Assembly: GCA_030041435.1 (NCBI GenBank)
Contig: JASHNW010000043.1
Span: 1 to 64,000 of the forward strand
Length of the DNA stretch: 64,000 nt
Reading direction: 5' to 3'
From: Acidobacteriaceae bacterium
GTDB taxonomy: Bacteria > Acidobacteriota > Terriglobia > Terriglobales > Acidobacteriaceae
Part shown: positions 1 to 7,647 of the stretch, piece by piece
How positions within the stretch are numbered: the stretch's first letter is position 1
Layout of the letters: every line of letters starts with the position of its first letter
The notes under the pieces: model-generated
The model's input: the letters and a program-made list of their open reading frames with translations, nothing else
What the model was told of the DNA's origin: nothing
Database searches by the model: none
Position numbers and translations under genes: made by a program

Positions 1-21
1 TATCTACATTTATGCGATAAT

Positions 22-43
22 CCTCCTGTCCTTTAGAAGGAGG
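22..43 (+). promoter_or_regulatory. Hairpin that buries the transposase ribosome binding site
   Basis: CCTCCT at 22-27 is perfectly complementary to AGGAGG at 38-43, which is the Shine-Dalgarno sequence six bases before the ATG at 50. Folding would hide the ribosome site and damp transposase translation, a strategy known for several insertion sequences. The pairing is seen; the effect is inferred. Confidence 0.5.
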
Positions 44-49
44 GTTCGG

Positions 50-451
50 ATGCAATCGTATTCGCAGGATCTGCGTGATCGTGTGCTTCGGGCGCTGGCT
101 CGGGGAGAGGGCCCATCGGCGATCGCGCAGCGCTTTGAGGTCAGCCGCTTCTATGTTTATCAGGTGCGGGACCGGGAGCACGAGACCGGGGTGCGGAGCA
201 GCTTTCAGATTGGCGGTCATCGCCGATCCCGGGTGAAGGAAGCTGAGCCAACTTTGCGCCGCTGGATTGCAGCCGAGCCGGGGCTGACTCTGGAGGAACT
301 GCGAGAACGGTTGGCCGGGCAGGGTATTGCGATCAAGGTTGGTGCTCTTTGGCATCAGTTGAACAAGTGGAATCTGACCTTCAAAAAAAACGCTGCACGC
401 CAGCGAGCAAGAGCGCGAGGACGTGCAGGCAGCACGGCTGGCATGGAGTAA
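50..451 (+). CDS. IS630 transposase, N-terminal part (OrfA frame)
   Basis: This 133-codon frame encodes the DNA-binding half of an IS630 transposase. It opens with SYSQDLRDRVLRALARGEG, the usual helix-turn-helix start of the family, followed by a second winged-helix-like region near residues 65-110 (LRRWIAAEPGLTLEELRERL). A perfect AGGAGG lies six bases before the ATG. Family similarity ends at NLTFKK (residues 109-114); past that point the frame runs out of phase, so residues after about 115 are a nonsense tail. The matching continuation, KKTLHASEQERED, is in the frame of the next entry. A change of one A in the 8-A run at 383-390 would join them. Confidence 0.85.
   Translation: MQSYSQDLRDRVLRALARGEGPSAIAQRFEVSRFYVYQVRDREHETGVRSSFQIGGHRRSRVKEAEPTLRRWIAAEPGLTLEELRERLAGQGIAIKVGALWHQLNKWNLTFKKNAARQRARARGRAGSTAGME
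383..390 (+). other. Eight-A run joining the two transposase frames
   Basis: The run reads TTC followed by eight A and then CG. With seven A the frame would read F-K-K-T and run straight into the second half of the transposase. Eight A therefore demands loss of one A (polymerase slippage), a +1 or -2 ribosomal shift, or is a simple inactivating insertion. Homopolymer slippage is a known way for IS elements to make a full transposase. Confidence 0.6.
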
Positions 452-989
452 AGCGCAGCCAGCAATGGATGTCGAAAAGCTGGTTTTTATCGATGAAACC
501 TGGGCCGCGACCAACATGACGCGAAGCTATGGTCGTTCCCCCAAGGGCTGTCGATGCATCGATTCGGCGCCCCTCGGAGATTGGCAGACAACCACCTTTG
601 TCGCCGGCCTGCGCCACCATCAATTGACCGCTCCGATGGTGATCGACGGACCCATGGATGGGGAATTGTTCCTCGCCTGGGTAGAACAGTTTCTGTGCCC
701 CACGCTGCAGACAGGAGACATCGTCATCCTGGACAACCTCAGCAGCCACAAAGTGGAAGGGGTCCAGCAAGCTGTCGCCGCGGTGGGCGCCATGGTGCTC
801 TATCTGCCACCCTATTCCCCCGACCTGAACCCCATCGAAAAGCTCTTCTCAAAACTCAAGACACTGCTCCGCAAAGCAGCTCTGCGAGCTACCGACGAAC
901 TTTGGAAGGAAATCGGCACCCTGCTCGGCACCGTCACCCCCAGCGAATGCTCCAACTACTTCACTGCCTCTGGGTATGTCAGCACTTAA
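423..989 (+). CDS. IS630 transposase, catalytic DDE part (OrfB frame)
   Basis: This frame carries the complete catalytic core. The first Asp is in VFIDETW, the second in VILDNLSSHK, and the Glu in PPYSPDLNPIEKLFS, the three DDE residues of IS630/Tc1-like transposases. The C-terminus (SECSNYFTASGY) is also family-typical. The listed start is a GTG at 423, but the frame is open back to 378 and the true protein most likely begins in OrfA and crosses the 8-A run, because the family-typical KKTLHASEQERED lies upstream of the GTG. The TAA stop lies inside the right terminal repeat, as is common in compact IS elements. The catalytic residues are intact, so the element could still be active if slippage works. 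Confidence 0.85.
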   Translation: MQAARLAWSKAQPAMDVEKLVFIDETWAATNMTRSYGRSPKGCRCIDSAPLGDWQTTTFVAGLRHHQLTAPMVIDGPMDGELFLAWVEQFLCPTLQTGDIVILDNLSSHKVEGVQQAVAAVGAMVLYLPPYSPDLNPIEKLFSKLKTLLRKAALRATDELWKEIGTLLGTVTPSECSNYFTASGYVST

Positions 990-1004
990 ATTAGAAATGC
1001 TCTA
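985..1004. repeat. Right terminal repeat of the IS630 element
   Basis: CTTAAATTAGAAATGCTCTA ends in the TA expected from IS630 target duplication. It contains the transposase stop codon (987-989), and its last bases complete the stop codon of the convergent alcohol dehydrogenase gene. Confidence 0.55.
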
Positions 1005-2006
1005 AGGAACAACCACTGCCGCGCCGTCGACAGCGTCCTCCTCAATAGCGAGCAGCGCGTCGTTCACGTCTTCGAGCCGGAAGACCGTGGTTCGCGGGCG
1101 GATGCCGATCTTTGCGGCAAGAGCGACGAAATCGCGGCCGTCCTGGCGCGTCATGTTGGCGACGCTGCGCAACTGGCGCTCGCCCCACAGCAGCGAATCG
1201 TAGTCGAATTGCGGGATGCGGTCGAGGTGGATGGCGTTGATGGCGACGATGCCGCCCTTGCGCAGCGAGGCCAGTGCGGCCAGGACCACCTCGCCGCTGG
1301 GCGCGAAGGTCACGGCGCAGTCGAGTGCGACCGGCGGACGATCGGTGGCATCGCCAACCCAGGTCGCGCCGCGATCCCGTGCCAGCTGCTGATGCGATGC
1401 GCCGCGAGTAGATACGTACACTTCGCAATTCCAGAATTTCAGCACCTCGATGGCAAGATGCGCAGAGGCTCCAAAGCCGAACAGGCCGACGCGGGCCCGA
1501 GGCGCGACCTCCGCGACGCGCAGGCTGCGGAAGCCGATGATGCCGGCGCAGAGCAGCGGAGCCAGATCGGTGGCGGCAACTTCGCCTGGCAATGGGATGA
1601 GGAAGTCGGCGCGCGCCACGGCATATTCGGCGTAGCCCCCGTTGACGGAGTAACCGGTGTACGTGGGATGGTCGCACAGATTCTCGCGCCCTTTGCGGCA
1701 GAGCAGGCACGTTCCGTCGACCCCGCCCAGCCACGAAACACCGCAGCGCGCGCCGGCTGCGGGCCCGTCAATTCCCTGCCCCAGCTTCTTGACACGGCCG
1801 ACAATCTGATGGCCTGGCGTCACCGTGCTGCGCAGAGGCGGCAGTTCGCCGGCGGTGATGTGGAGGTCGGTGCGGCACACGCCGCAGGCTTCGACTTTCA
1901 GCAGAACCTCGCCCGGCCCCGGCTCAGGGATGGGCAGATCCTCGATCGCCAGCGGATGGCTCGCGACAGGGGCGGGATGGTGCAGGACAGCGGCGCGCAT
2001 CTTCAT
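1002..2006 (-). CDS. Zinc-dependent alcohol dehydrogenase (MDR family)
   Basis: A 334-residue medium-chain dehydrogenase/reductase that probably oxidises an alcohol or reduces an aldehyde with NAD(P). The catalytic zinc region is CGVCRTDLH at residues 41-49 with H66 (GHQ where GHE is usual). The structural-zinc loop shows C100, C103 and C111, but the first of the four usual cysteines is Asp97. The Rossmann nucleotide motif is GLFGFGASAHLA near residue 170. Length fits the family, and the C-terminus GAAVVVP is the usual end. The stop TAG is shared with the end of the adjacent IS630 element. It lies 39 bases after the VOC gene on the same strand and may be cotranscribed with it. Substrate cannot be told from sequence. 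Confidence 0.9.
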   Translation of the reverse strand: MKMRAAVLHHPAPVASHPLAIEDLPIPEPGPGEVLLKVEACGVCRTDLHITAGELPPLRSTVTPGHQIVGRVKKLGQGIDGPAAGARCGVSWLGGVDGTCLLCRKGRENLCDHPTYTGYSVNGGYAEYAVARADFLIPLPGEVAATDLAPLLCAGIIGFRSLRVAEVAPRARVGLFGFGASAHLAIEVLKFWNCEVYVSTRGASHQQLARDRGATWVGDATDRPPVALDCAVTFAPSGEVVLAALASLRKGGIVAINAIHLDRIPQFDYDSLLWGERQLRSVANMTRQDGRDFVALAAKIGIRPRTTVFRLEDVNDALLAIEEDAVDGAAVVVP

Positions 2007-2045
2007 TCAGGTTAGCCCCGCAGCAAGGGCGAATGCGAATCGCTG

Positions 2046-2420
2046 CTAAGGATGCTGGCTGATGGACAGAACGTTGCCGTCGGGATCTTTGAACCAGGCG
2101 ATCTTGGCTCCACCAGGCGCGTGCCATAGGCCGTGCTCGTCCTGCTCGAGACCGGGAAAGCGCTCGATCTGGATCCCGGCGGCCGTAAGCTGATGCGCAA
2201 ACGCGATGGCGTCGGTAACCTGCCAGCCGAGGACAGTAAACCGCTGGGGCTGGAAATCGCCCACGAGCGTGACGCGCAACATCACGCCCTGAACGTCAAA
2301 TACCAGCGCAAAGCCATCTTCATAGAGCATATGCAGGCCCAGCGTATCGCGATAGAAACCGCGCGCGGCGTCGGCATTGCGCACCGGCACAAAGGCCACA
2401 AGTTTTTGGTTTCCCAGCAT
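2046..2420 (-). CDS. VOC-family (glyoxalase/bleomycin-resistance fold) protein
   Basis: A 124-residue single-domain vicinal-oxygen-chelate protein. It starts KLVAFVPVRNADAARGFYRD, the usual first beta-alpha unit, and ends with the ...WFKDPDGNVLSI motif that closes the second half of the fold. Such proteins bind a metal and act as glyoxalases, dioxygenases or binding proteins; nothing here fixes which. GGAGAG seven bases before the ATG supports the start. It is the first gene of a short minus-strand pair with the alcohol dehydrogenase and is divergent from uvrC, with 66 bases between the start codons that must hold both promoters. Confidence 0.85.
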   Translation of the reverse strand: MLGNQKLVAFVPVRNADAARGFYRDTLGLHMLYEDGFALVFDVQGVMLRVTLVGDFQPQRFTVLGWQVTDAIAFAHQLTAAGIQIERFPGLEQDEHGLWHAPGGAKIAWFKDPDGNVLSISQHP

Positions 2421-2486
2421 AGATTCTCTCCGCGTGGCACCGAGTATAGATCCCGAATGCGGGAATTAAAATAAAGGTAAGGCCGT

Positions 2487-4388
2487 ATGGATCTCCACGA
2501 AAAGATGCGAACGCTGCCGCCGCGGCCCGGCGTGTATCTGTACAAGAATGCCGACGGCGAGGTGATCTATGTCGGCAAGGCGAAGAGTCTCAGGGCGCGG
2601 GTGCGCTCCTACCTCCTTGAAGCCTCGCAGGCCAATGCCAAGACCGGCTCGCTGATGCGCGAAGCGGTCGACGTCGACTACATCCTGGTCGACAACGAAC
2701 ATGAAGCCCTGGCGCTCGAAAACAACCTGATCAAGCAGCGCAAGCCGCGCTTCAACATCCTGCTCCGCGACGACAAGACCTACCCGTATGTGAAGCTCAC
2801 CCTGGGCGATCGCTATCCCAAAGTATTTGTGACGCGGCGGCTGCGGCGGGACGGCGGCGCGTACTACGGGCCTTATTTTCCAGGCAATCTCGCGTATCGG
2901 GTTGTCGACCTCATCCACCGCAGCTTTCTGCTGCCCAGCTGCAAGGTCGATCTGTCGCGCGATCATCCGCGGCCGTGCCTGCAATACTACATCCACCGCT
3001 GCCTCGGTCCATGCGTGAAGGATCTGACCACGCCGGAAGCCTACGCCGAAGCAGTCCGCGACGCGCAGATGTTTCTGGAAGGGCGCACGGCCGACCTGAA
3101 CAAATCGCTGCACGAACGCATGGCTGCGGCCGCAGTGTCCGAGCAATTTGAGTTGGCGGCAAAGTATCGCGACCTGCTCATCACCGTCGATCAGCTTCAG
3201 GAGAAGCAGCGCATTGCGTCGGCCGAAGACGATGATGCCGATGTATTCGGCTTCCACTACGAGAACGGCATGATTGCCGTGAACCTCTTCCACATGCGCG
3301 GCGGCAAAATTGTCGATCGCCGCGAGTTTTTTTGGGAAGATCTGCCGGAGTTCGTCGCGGAAATTGGTGAAGGCGAGCAGGAAAACGCAGGTGCCGAATC
3401 GGCGGAGGCTCCCTTTGAACCGGGCGCGTTCTTCTCTGCCCTGCTGAAGCAGCTGTATATCGATCAACAGTATGTGCCCGCAAACATCCTCGTCCCGGTT
3501 GGCTTCAGCGATCGCGATCCTCTGTCCGACCTGCTCGCTGCGCAGACCCGCCACCGCGTGGAGATTGCAGTTCCACAGCGTGGCGAGAAGCGGTCGCTCG
3601 TCGACCTGGCCGGGCAAAACGCGAAGCAAAGCTACGACCAGCGCTTCCGCGTGCTGCAGCCCAGCCGCAAAGCGGTGCAGAGCGCCTTGCAGGATGCGCT
3701 CATGCTGGAAAATCCCCCGCAGCGGATCGAGTGCTTCGACATCTCGCATATCCAGGGCGCGGAAACCGTTGCTTCGATGGTGGTGTGGGAAGACGGCGAA
3801 ATGAAGAAGTCATGCTATCGCAAATTCAAGATCAGGACAGTAGAGGGTGTCGACGATTTCGCCGCGATGCACGAGGTCCTGACCCGGCGGTATCGCCGCG
3901 TTGTTGAGGAGAAGCAGGAAATGCCCAGCCTGATTCTGATCGACGGAGGACTCGGGCAGTTGCACGCGGCCGCTTCGGCTCTGGAGGAGCTGGGGCTGAC
4001 CTCGCAGCCGCTGGCTTCGATTGCCAAGCGCGAGGAGATTATCTATCTCTATGGTCAGGAGAACGATCCGGTGGTGCTCGACAGGCGCTCGCCGGTGCTG
4101 CACCTGGTCCAGCAGATCCGCGACGAGTCGCACCGGTTTGCCATCACCTACCATCGCAAGCGCCGCGAAATGCGCGATCGCGAGTCGGAGCTGCTGTCGA
4201 TCCCGGGCGTGGGTGCGCGCACGCGGCAACGGCTGCTGGAGCATTTCGGCAGCCAGCGCAGTGTGGCCGCCGCCGGTCTGGAAGCGCTGGCGGCCGTGGT
4301 GCCGCCGCGCACCGCTGAGGCAATCCATGCGCACTTCCACCCCGCGGCCGCTCCGGCCCCGCTGCCGATCGTGAATAATCTCTCCTGA
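2487..4388 (+). CDS. uvrC: Excinuclease ABC subunit C (UvrC)
   Basis: UvrC makes the two incisions around a DNA lesion in bacterial nucleotide excision repair, working with UvrA and UvrB. At 633 residues it has all family parts in order: the GIY-YIG nuclease (PGVYLYKNADGEVIYVGKAK, residues 14-33), a UVR UvrB-binding helix near 205-235 (SEQFELAAKYRDLLITVDQL), the RNase H-like endonuclease half (ECFDISHIQGAETVASMVVW, VEGVDDFAAM, LILIDGGLGQL), and a C-terminal helix-hairpin-helix (LLSIPGVGARTRQRLLEHFG). AAGG before the ATG supports the start. kduI follows only 14 bases downstream, so read-through into a sugar gene is possible. A small inverted repeat (TCCCG/CGGGA, 2451-2464) sits in the leader. 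Confidence 0.97.
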   Translation: MDLHEKMRTLPPRPGVYLYKNADGEVIYVGKAKSLRARVRSYLLEASQANAKTGSLMREAVDVDYILVDNEHEALALENNLIKQRKPRFNILLRDDKTYPYVKLTLGDRYPKVFVTRRLRRDGGAYYGPYFPGNLAYRVVDLIHRSFLLPSCKVDLSRDHPRPCLQYYIHRCLGPCVKDLTTPEAYAEAVRDAQMFLEGRTADLNKSLHERMAAAAVSEQFELAAKYRDLLITVDQLQEKQRIASAEDDDADVFGFHYENGMIAVNLFHMRGGKIVDRREFFWEDLPEFVAEIGEGEQENAGAESAEAPFEPGAFFSALLKQLYIDQQYVPANILVPVGFSDRDPLSDLLAAQTRHRVEIAVPQRGEKRSLVDLAGQNAKQSYDQRFRVLQPSRKAVQSALQDALMLENPPQRIECFDISHIQGAETVASMVVWEDGEMKKSCYRKFKIRTVEGVDDFAAMHEVLTRRYRRVVEEKQEMPSLILIDGGLGQLHAAASALEELGLTSQPLASIAKREEIIYLYGQENDPVVLDRRSPVLHLVQQIRDESHRFAITYHRKRREMRDRESELLSIPGVGARTRQRLLEHFGSQRSVAAAGLEALAAVVPPRTAEAIHAHFHPAAAPAPLPIVNNLS

Positions 4389-4402
4389 GGCTGGACAACA
4401 AC

Positions 4403-5233
4403 ATGAAGACAATTCTGATGGCGGATCCCGTTCGGTATCCGCGGATGACGACCGAAGAGTTGCGCGCAACGTTTCTGCTGGAGGGCCTGTGCGAGGCGGG
4501 CGCCCTGCGCCTGGCGTATGTCGATCTCGACCGGGCGGTGGTGGGGATGGCAGCACCGTCGGATAAACTGCTCTCTCTCCCCAGCTATCCCGAGCTGCGG
4601 GCAGAGTACTTCACCGAACGGCGTGAGATTGGCGTGCTGAACATCGGCGGCATTGGCGCGGTCCACGTCGGCGGACACAGCTATACGCTCGATAACCTCG
4701 ACGTGCTCTACGTTGGGCGAGGCAATGCGGAGATTCACTTCGCATCGATGGCGCGGGATAGGCCGGCGATTTTCTATCTCCTCAGTTATCCGGCGCATAC
4801 CGTGTTTCCGGTCACGCTGGTAAAAAAGGCGGACGCGAGCCCGGTCGAGATAGGCAGTGCGGAGACATGCAATCTCCGAACGGTTTCGAAGTACATCCAT
4901 CTCGGCGGCGCGCGCAGCTGCCAGCTGGTAATGGGGGTCACGCATCTCCACACCGGCAGCGCCTGGAACACCATGCCGCCGCACACGCACATGCGCCGCT
5001 CGGAAATCTACATGTATTTCAACCTCTCCGAAGCCGCGCGCGTGTTTCACCTCATGGGCCCTCCCGAGGAGACGCGCCATCTGGTGCTGGCCAGCCGCGA
5101 CATTGTCGTGTCCCCTGGTTGGTCGATCCACGCCGGGATGGGAACACAGGCTTATAGTTTCTGCTGGGGCATGGGCGGCGAGAATCAGGATTATGCAGAT
5201 ATGGATCCGGCGCCGGTAACCATCCTGCGCTAG
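4403..5233 (+). CDS. kduI: 5-dehydro-4-deoxy-D-glucuronate isomerase (KduI)
   Basis: KduI turns 5-keto-4-deoxyuronate, the product of polysaccharide lyases acting on pectin or other uronates, into 2,5-diketo-3-deoxygluconate. The 276-residue length matches the family. The cupin zinc site is visible as H194, H196 and E201 in PPHTHMRRSEIY, with a later His at 243 (SIHAGMGTQAYSFCWGMGGE, a strongly conserved C-terminal stretch). The N-terminus DPVRYPRMTTEELR is also diagnostic. It sits 14 bases after uvrC and 23 bases before an exported cupin. The next enzyme of the path, KduD, is encoded on the opposite strand 1.5 kb away with an IclR regulator, so the module is complete but split between two strands. 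Confidence 0.95.
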   Translation: MKTILMADPVRYPRMTTEELRATFLLEGLCEAGALRLAYVDLDRAVVGMAAPSDKLLSLPSYPELRAEYFTERREIGVLNIGGIGAVHVGGHSYTLDNLDVLYVGRGNAEIHFASMARDRPAIFYLLSYPAHTVFPVTLVKKADASPVEIGSAETCNLRTVSKYIHLGGARSCQLVMGVTHLHTGSAWNTMPPHTHMRRSEIYMYFNLSEAARVFHLMGPPEETRHLVLASRDIVVSPGWSIHAGMGTQAYSFCWGMGGENQDYADMDPAPVTILR

Positions 5234-5256
5234 AGATTTGATCCGGAGGACACTCC

Positions 5257-5796
5257 ATGAAGACGTTGCTTGTTGCACTATGCGCGGTGGCCATGGCCGC
5301 TTCCGCCAGCGCGCAGAATCAGGCCCCGGTTCCGCCGGGCATGCCTGCAGGCATTGCCGGTCTGACGCAGTCGCCGACTCCGGGAGCGCATCTCAAACCA
5401 TCCGTCTTCCTGCAGAAAGATGTCGAGGCGCAGTTGGCGGCGCTGATTCCCGATGCGAGAACAAAAGGCAGCAGCGGCGCCACTCTGGTGGACTATGGAA
5501 GCTACAAAATCCAGCTCTCCGTGCGGGCCGCCAGCGGTGGTGCCGAAGTGCACGCCCATTGGGACGACGTGATGATGGTAGAACAGGGCAGCGCGACGCT
5601 CGTAACCGGAGGAACAGTAGTTGGAGGCACGACCGATTCCGATGGTGAAACCCACGGCGCAAAAATCGAAGGCGGCAATGCGCAAACGCTTGCCCCCGGC
5701 GACATGGTGACGGTCCGCGCGGGCACACCCCATCAGATACTGCTGGCGCCGGGAACTATTTACGCCGCGCTGGTAGTCAAAATTCACGAGCCGTAA
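5257..5796 (+). CDS. Exported cupin-domain protein
   Basis: A 179-residue protein with a clean signal peptide (MKTLLVALCAVAMAASASAQ) followed by a single cupin barrel from about residue 85 to 175. The first cupin motif is recognisable around EVHAHWDDVMMVEQGSATLV and the second around PGDMVTVRAGTPHQILLAPG, so metal-binding His residues are present. A strong GGAGG precedes the ATG. Location after kduI suggests a role in sensing or processing uronate-containing sugars in the periplasm, but this is only context. Its stop codon directly abuts the stop codon of the convergent iclR gene, with no intergenic base. Confidence 0.8.
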   Translation: MKTLLVALCAVAMAASASAQNQAPVPPGMPAGIAGLTQSPTPGAHLKPSVFLQKDVEAQLAALIPDARTKGSSGATLVDYGSYKIQLSVRAASGGAEVHAHWDDVMMVEQGSATLVTGGTVVGGTTDSDGETHGAKIEGGNAQTLAPGDMVTVRAGTPHQILLAPGTIYAALVVKIHEP

Positions 5797-6681
5797 TCAG
5801 AGCCCATAGTGATTCAGGAAGGGCGAAGGCGCTGCTGCCCTGCGCCGCTCACGGTGGCCCAGAGACGAGGAGATCTCGCGGCAGCAGCGCAGCAGATGCT
5901 CCGCAATGCCGGGCACGCTTTGCTGCGTGATGCGCGACGAAGGGCCCGAAACGCTGACCGCCGCAATGGGCCGGCCGCCTTCGTTCAGAACCGGTGCGCC
6001 TACGCAGCGCACACCGCATTCCACCTCTTCATCGTCAATAGCGTAGCCGCGCCGTCGAACGCGATCGAGGGAGCGCTGCAGAGCCTCCGGCGTCATCAGC
6101 GTGCGCGGTGTATAGCGGGTGAAGCGAATGCGCGCGATGATGTCCGCAGCCTCATCGGGAGGCAGAAACGCCAGCATCGCTTTGCCCATCGCAGTACAGT
6201 AGACCGGATTGGAAGCTCCAATCCGCGACGCCAGCCACACGCGGCGATTGTTCGGCTCTACCTTGTCCAGATACACGACAGAAGCCTTCTGCAGCACGCC
6301 GAGATGCACCGTCTCGCCCACCTGCGCCGACAATTTGCGGAACCAGGGATGCACGCGCGCGCGCAGATCGATTTGCTCGACGGCCCGCGTGCCCAGCTCG
6401 TAGAGCTTAAGTCCCAGGCGGAAGCGGTTTTCAAGAGTGCGCTCGATCAGCCCCGTGCGCTCCAGCACCATCAGGGCGCGATGCGCCGTGCTCTTGTGCA
6501 GGTCCATGCGCTCGCATATGTCGGCAAGCCCCAGCGGGCCCTCGCTTTCGCCCAGCAGCTCCAGCACGGCCACGGCGCGATCGAGGCTCTGCAGCTGATA
6601 GGGATCGGCCGCAGGCTCAGGTCTCTTCGCCTCCTGAGGATTCGCCCTCGTCTCGATGGTCTTGAGCTTCTCGCGCTCCAT
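5797..6681 (-). CDS. IclR-family transcriptional regulator, probably of uronate catabolism
   Basis: A 294-residue IclR protein: a winged helix-turn-helix at about residues 28-90 (LQSLDRAVAVLELLGESEG, DLHKSTAHRALMVLERTGL) and the IclR effector domain at about 110-285 (VHLGVLQKASVVYLDKVE, GIGASNPVYCTAMGKAMLA-type core, DDEEVECGVRCVGAPVLNEG). The N-terminal 27 residues are a charged extension. KdgR, which controls kduI and kduD in enterobacteria, belongs to this family, and the gene follows kduD by 14 bases, so control of the kdu genes and of itself is the natural guess. A candidate operator upstream of kduD is listed separately. Confidence 0.88.
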   Translation of the reverse strand: MEREKLKTIETRANPQEAKRPEPAADPYQLQSLDRAVAVLELLGESEGPLGLADICERMDLHKSTAHRALMVLERTGLIERTLENRFRLGLKLYELGTRAVEQIDLRARVHPWFRKLSAQVGETVHLGVLQKASVVYLDKVEPNNRRVWLASRIGASNPVYCTAMGKAMLAFLPPDEAADIIARIRFTRYTPRTLMTPEALQRSLDRVRRRGYAIDDEEVECGVRCVGAPVLNEGGRPIAAVSVSGPSSRITQQSVPGIAEHLLRCCREISSSLGHRERRRAAAPSPFLNHYGL

Positions 6682-6695
6682 AATATCCGAACCCC

Positions 6696-7460
6696 TTACC
6701 GCGACAGCCAGCCTCCGTCGACCACCAGCACCGTTCCGGTAACGTAATCGCTGGCCGCGGATGCGAGAAAAACCGCAGCTCCGGTCACATCTTCCGGCTC
6801 GCCCCAGCGGCCGGCCGGAATGCGCTCGAGGATCTGGCGGTTCCGTGTCTCATCTCGCTGCAGCGCAGCCGTGTTTTCGGTGCGAAAGTACCCGGGAGCG
6901 ATGGCGTTCACCTGCACATTGCGCGCGGCCCACTCGTTGGCCAGGGCTTTCGTCATTTGTGCGATGCCGCCCTTCGACGCGGTGTAAGCCGCGATGCGAA
7001 TGCCTCCCTGAAACGACATCATCGAAGCAATGTTGACGATCTTTCCCTGCCGGCGCTGCAGCATCTCGCGCCCGGCAAGCTGGCAAAGCCGGAAAGCGCT
7101 GGTGAGGTTCACTTGCAGCACCTGCGCCCACGCATCCATCGCATGGTCTTCCGCTGCGGCCCTGTGGATCGTTCCCGCGTTGTTTACGAGAATGTGCGGC
7201 GCGCCCATGGCCAAAGCGGCGTCAGTGAAGAGGCGGTCCGCGCCCTCCGGCTGGCCGAGGTCGGCGGCGAAACTGCGCGCCTCTCCACCCAAATTGCGAA
7301 TGTGCTGCGCGGTGGCTTCTGCGGAACGCCGGTTCCCATGGCAGGCTACCGCGACGCCGGCTTCGGCGAGGGCAACGGCAATGGCTGCACCCAGACCGCC
7401 GGCCGCACCCGTGACCAGAGCAGTTTTGCCATCGAGCCGAAAGCGATCCACAGCGCTCAT
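6696..7460 (-). CDS. kduD: Short-chain dehydrogenase, KduD-like (2-dehydro-3-deoxy-D-gluconate 5-dehydrogenase)
   Basis: KduD reduces 2,5-diketo-3-deoxygluconate to KDG, the step after KduI. The SDR marks are complete: cofactor motif TGAAGGLGAA, NNAG, and the catalytic Ser plus YTASKGG. The C-terminus DYVTGTVLVVDGGWLSR is typical. I chose the ATG at 7460 (MSAVDRFRLDGKTALVTG) because it gives 254 residues, the usual KduD size. The frame is open to an ATG at 7505, which is only a few bases after the predicted transcription start and has no ribosome site. It is the first gene of a kduD-iclR operon. Other SDR substrates are possible, but the KduI and IclR neighbours favour this call. Confidence 0.82.
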   Translation of the reverse strand: MSAVDRFRLDGKTALVTGAAGGLGAAIAVALAEAGVAVACHGNRRSAEATAQHIRNLGGEARSFAADLGQPEGADRLFTDAALAMGAPHILVNNAGTIHRAAAEDHAMDAWAQVLQVNLTSAFRLCQLAGREMLQRRQGKIVNIASMMSFQGGIRIAAYTASKGGIAQMTKALANEWAARNVQVNAIAPGYFRTENTAALQRDETRNRQILERIPAGRWGEPEDVTGAAVFLASAASDYVTGTVLVVDGGWLSR

Positions 7461-7524
7461 TCCCCACAACTCAGCCATGCCGCGATGAGGTACGGCGTAC
7501 CCCATGTCGAATCAGGCAAAGAGC

Positions 7525-7553
7525 ATTGTTTCGGCGCGCCGCAGCGTTGTCAA
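7525..7553 (-). promoter_or_regulatory. Sigma-70-type promoter of the kduD-iclR operon
   Basis: Read on the minus strand, a perfect TTGACA (7553-7548) is followed after 17 bases by AACAAT (7530-7525). Transcription would start near 7518, about 58 bases before the chosen kduD start. Confidence 0.6.
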
Positions 7554-7558
7554 GCCAA

Positions 7559-7572
7559 ACGAACCAATTCGT
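7559..7572. promoter_or_regulatory. Palindromic operator candidate for the IclR regulator
   Basis: ACGAACCAATTCGT has 5-base arms (ACGAA/TTCGT) around a 4-base centre and lies five bases upstream of the -35 hexamer of the kduD promoter. IclR proteins bind short palindromes near promoters. The symmetry is seen; the binding partner is inferred from the neighbouring gene. Confidence 0.45.
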
Positions 7573-7593
7573 CGGCAATTGTATCGAGGCCTC

Positions 7594-7631
7594 AAACAAA
7601 AAGAGGCCGGAAGGAAAAGCCCCTTCCGGCC
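7594..7631 (-). terminator. Rho-independent terminator after the tadG-like gene
   Basis: A perfect 10-bp stem (GGCCGGAAGG at 7605-7614 with CCTTCCGGCC at 7622-7631, 7-base loop) is followed on the minus strand by TCTTTTTGTTT. It lies 17 bases past the stop of the vWA/TadG gene. Confidence 0.85.
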
Positions 7632-7647
7632 ATCAATCGATCGAAGC

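Larger units (their letters stand above)
1..1004. mobile_element. IS630-family insertion sequence, left end at or just outside the window edge
   Basis: The stretch holds two overlapping reading frames that together make one IS630-type DDE transposase. The right boundary is set by an A/T-rich terminal sequence at 985-1004 that ends in TA, the dinucleotide IS630 elements duplicate on insertion. The first bases of the window (TATCTACATTTATGCG) resemble the right end only loosely around a shared CATTT, so the left inverted repeat is either degenerate or partly outside the window. The element abuts the stop codon of the neighbouring alcohol dehydrogenase gene. Family is certain; the left boundary is not. 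Confidence 0.85.

Noticed and set aside
2466-3749. A 427-codon minus-strand frame inside uvrC
   Set aside because: uvrC is certain on the plus strand and the minus frame has no family features.
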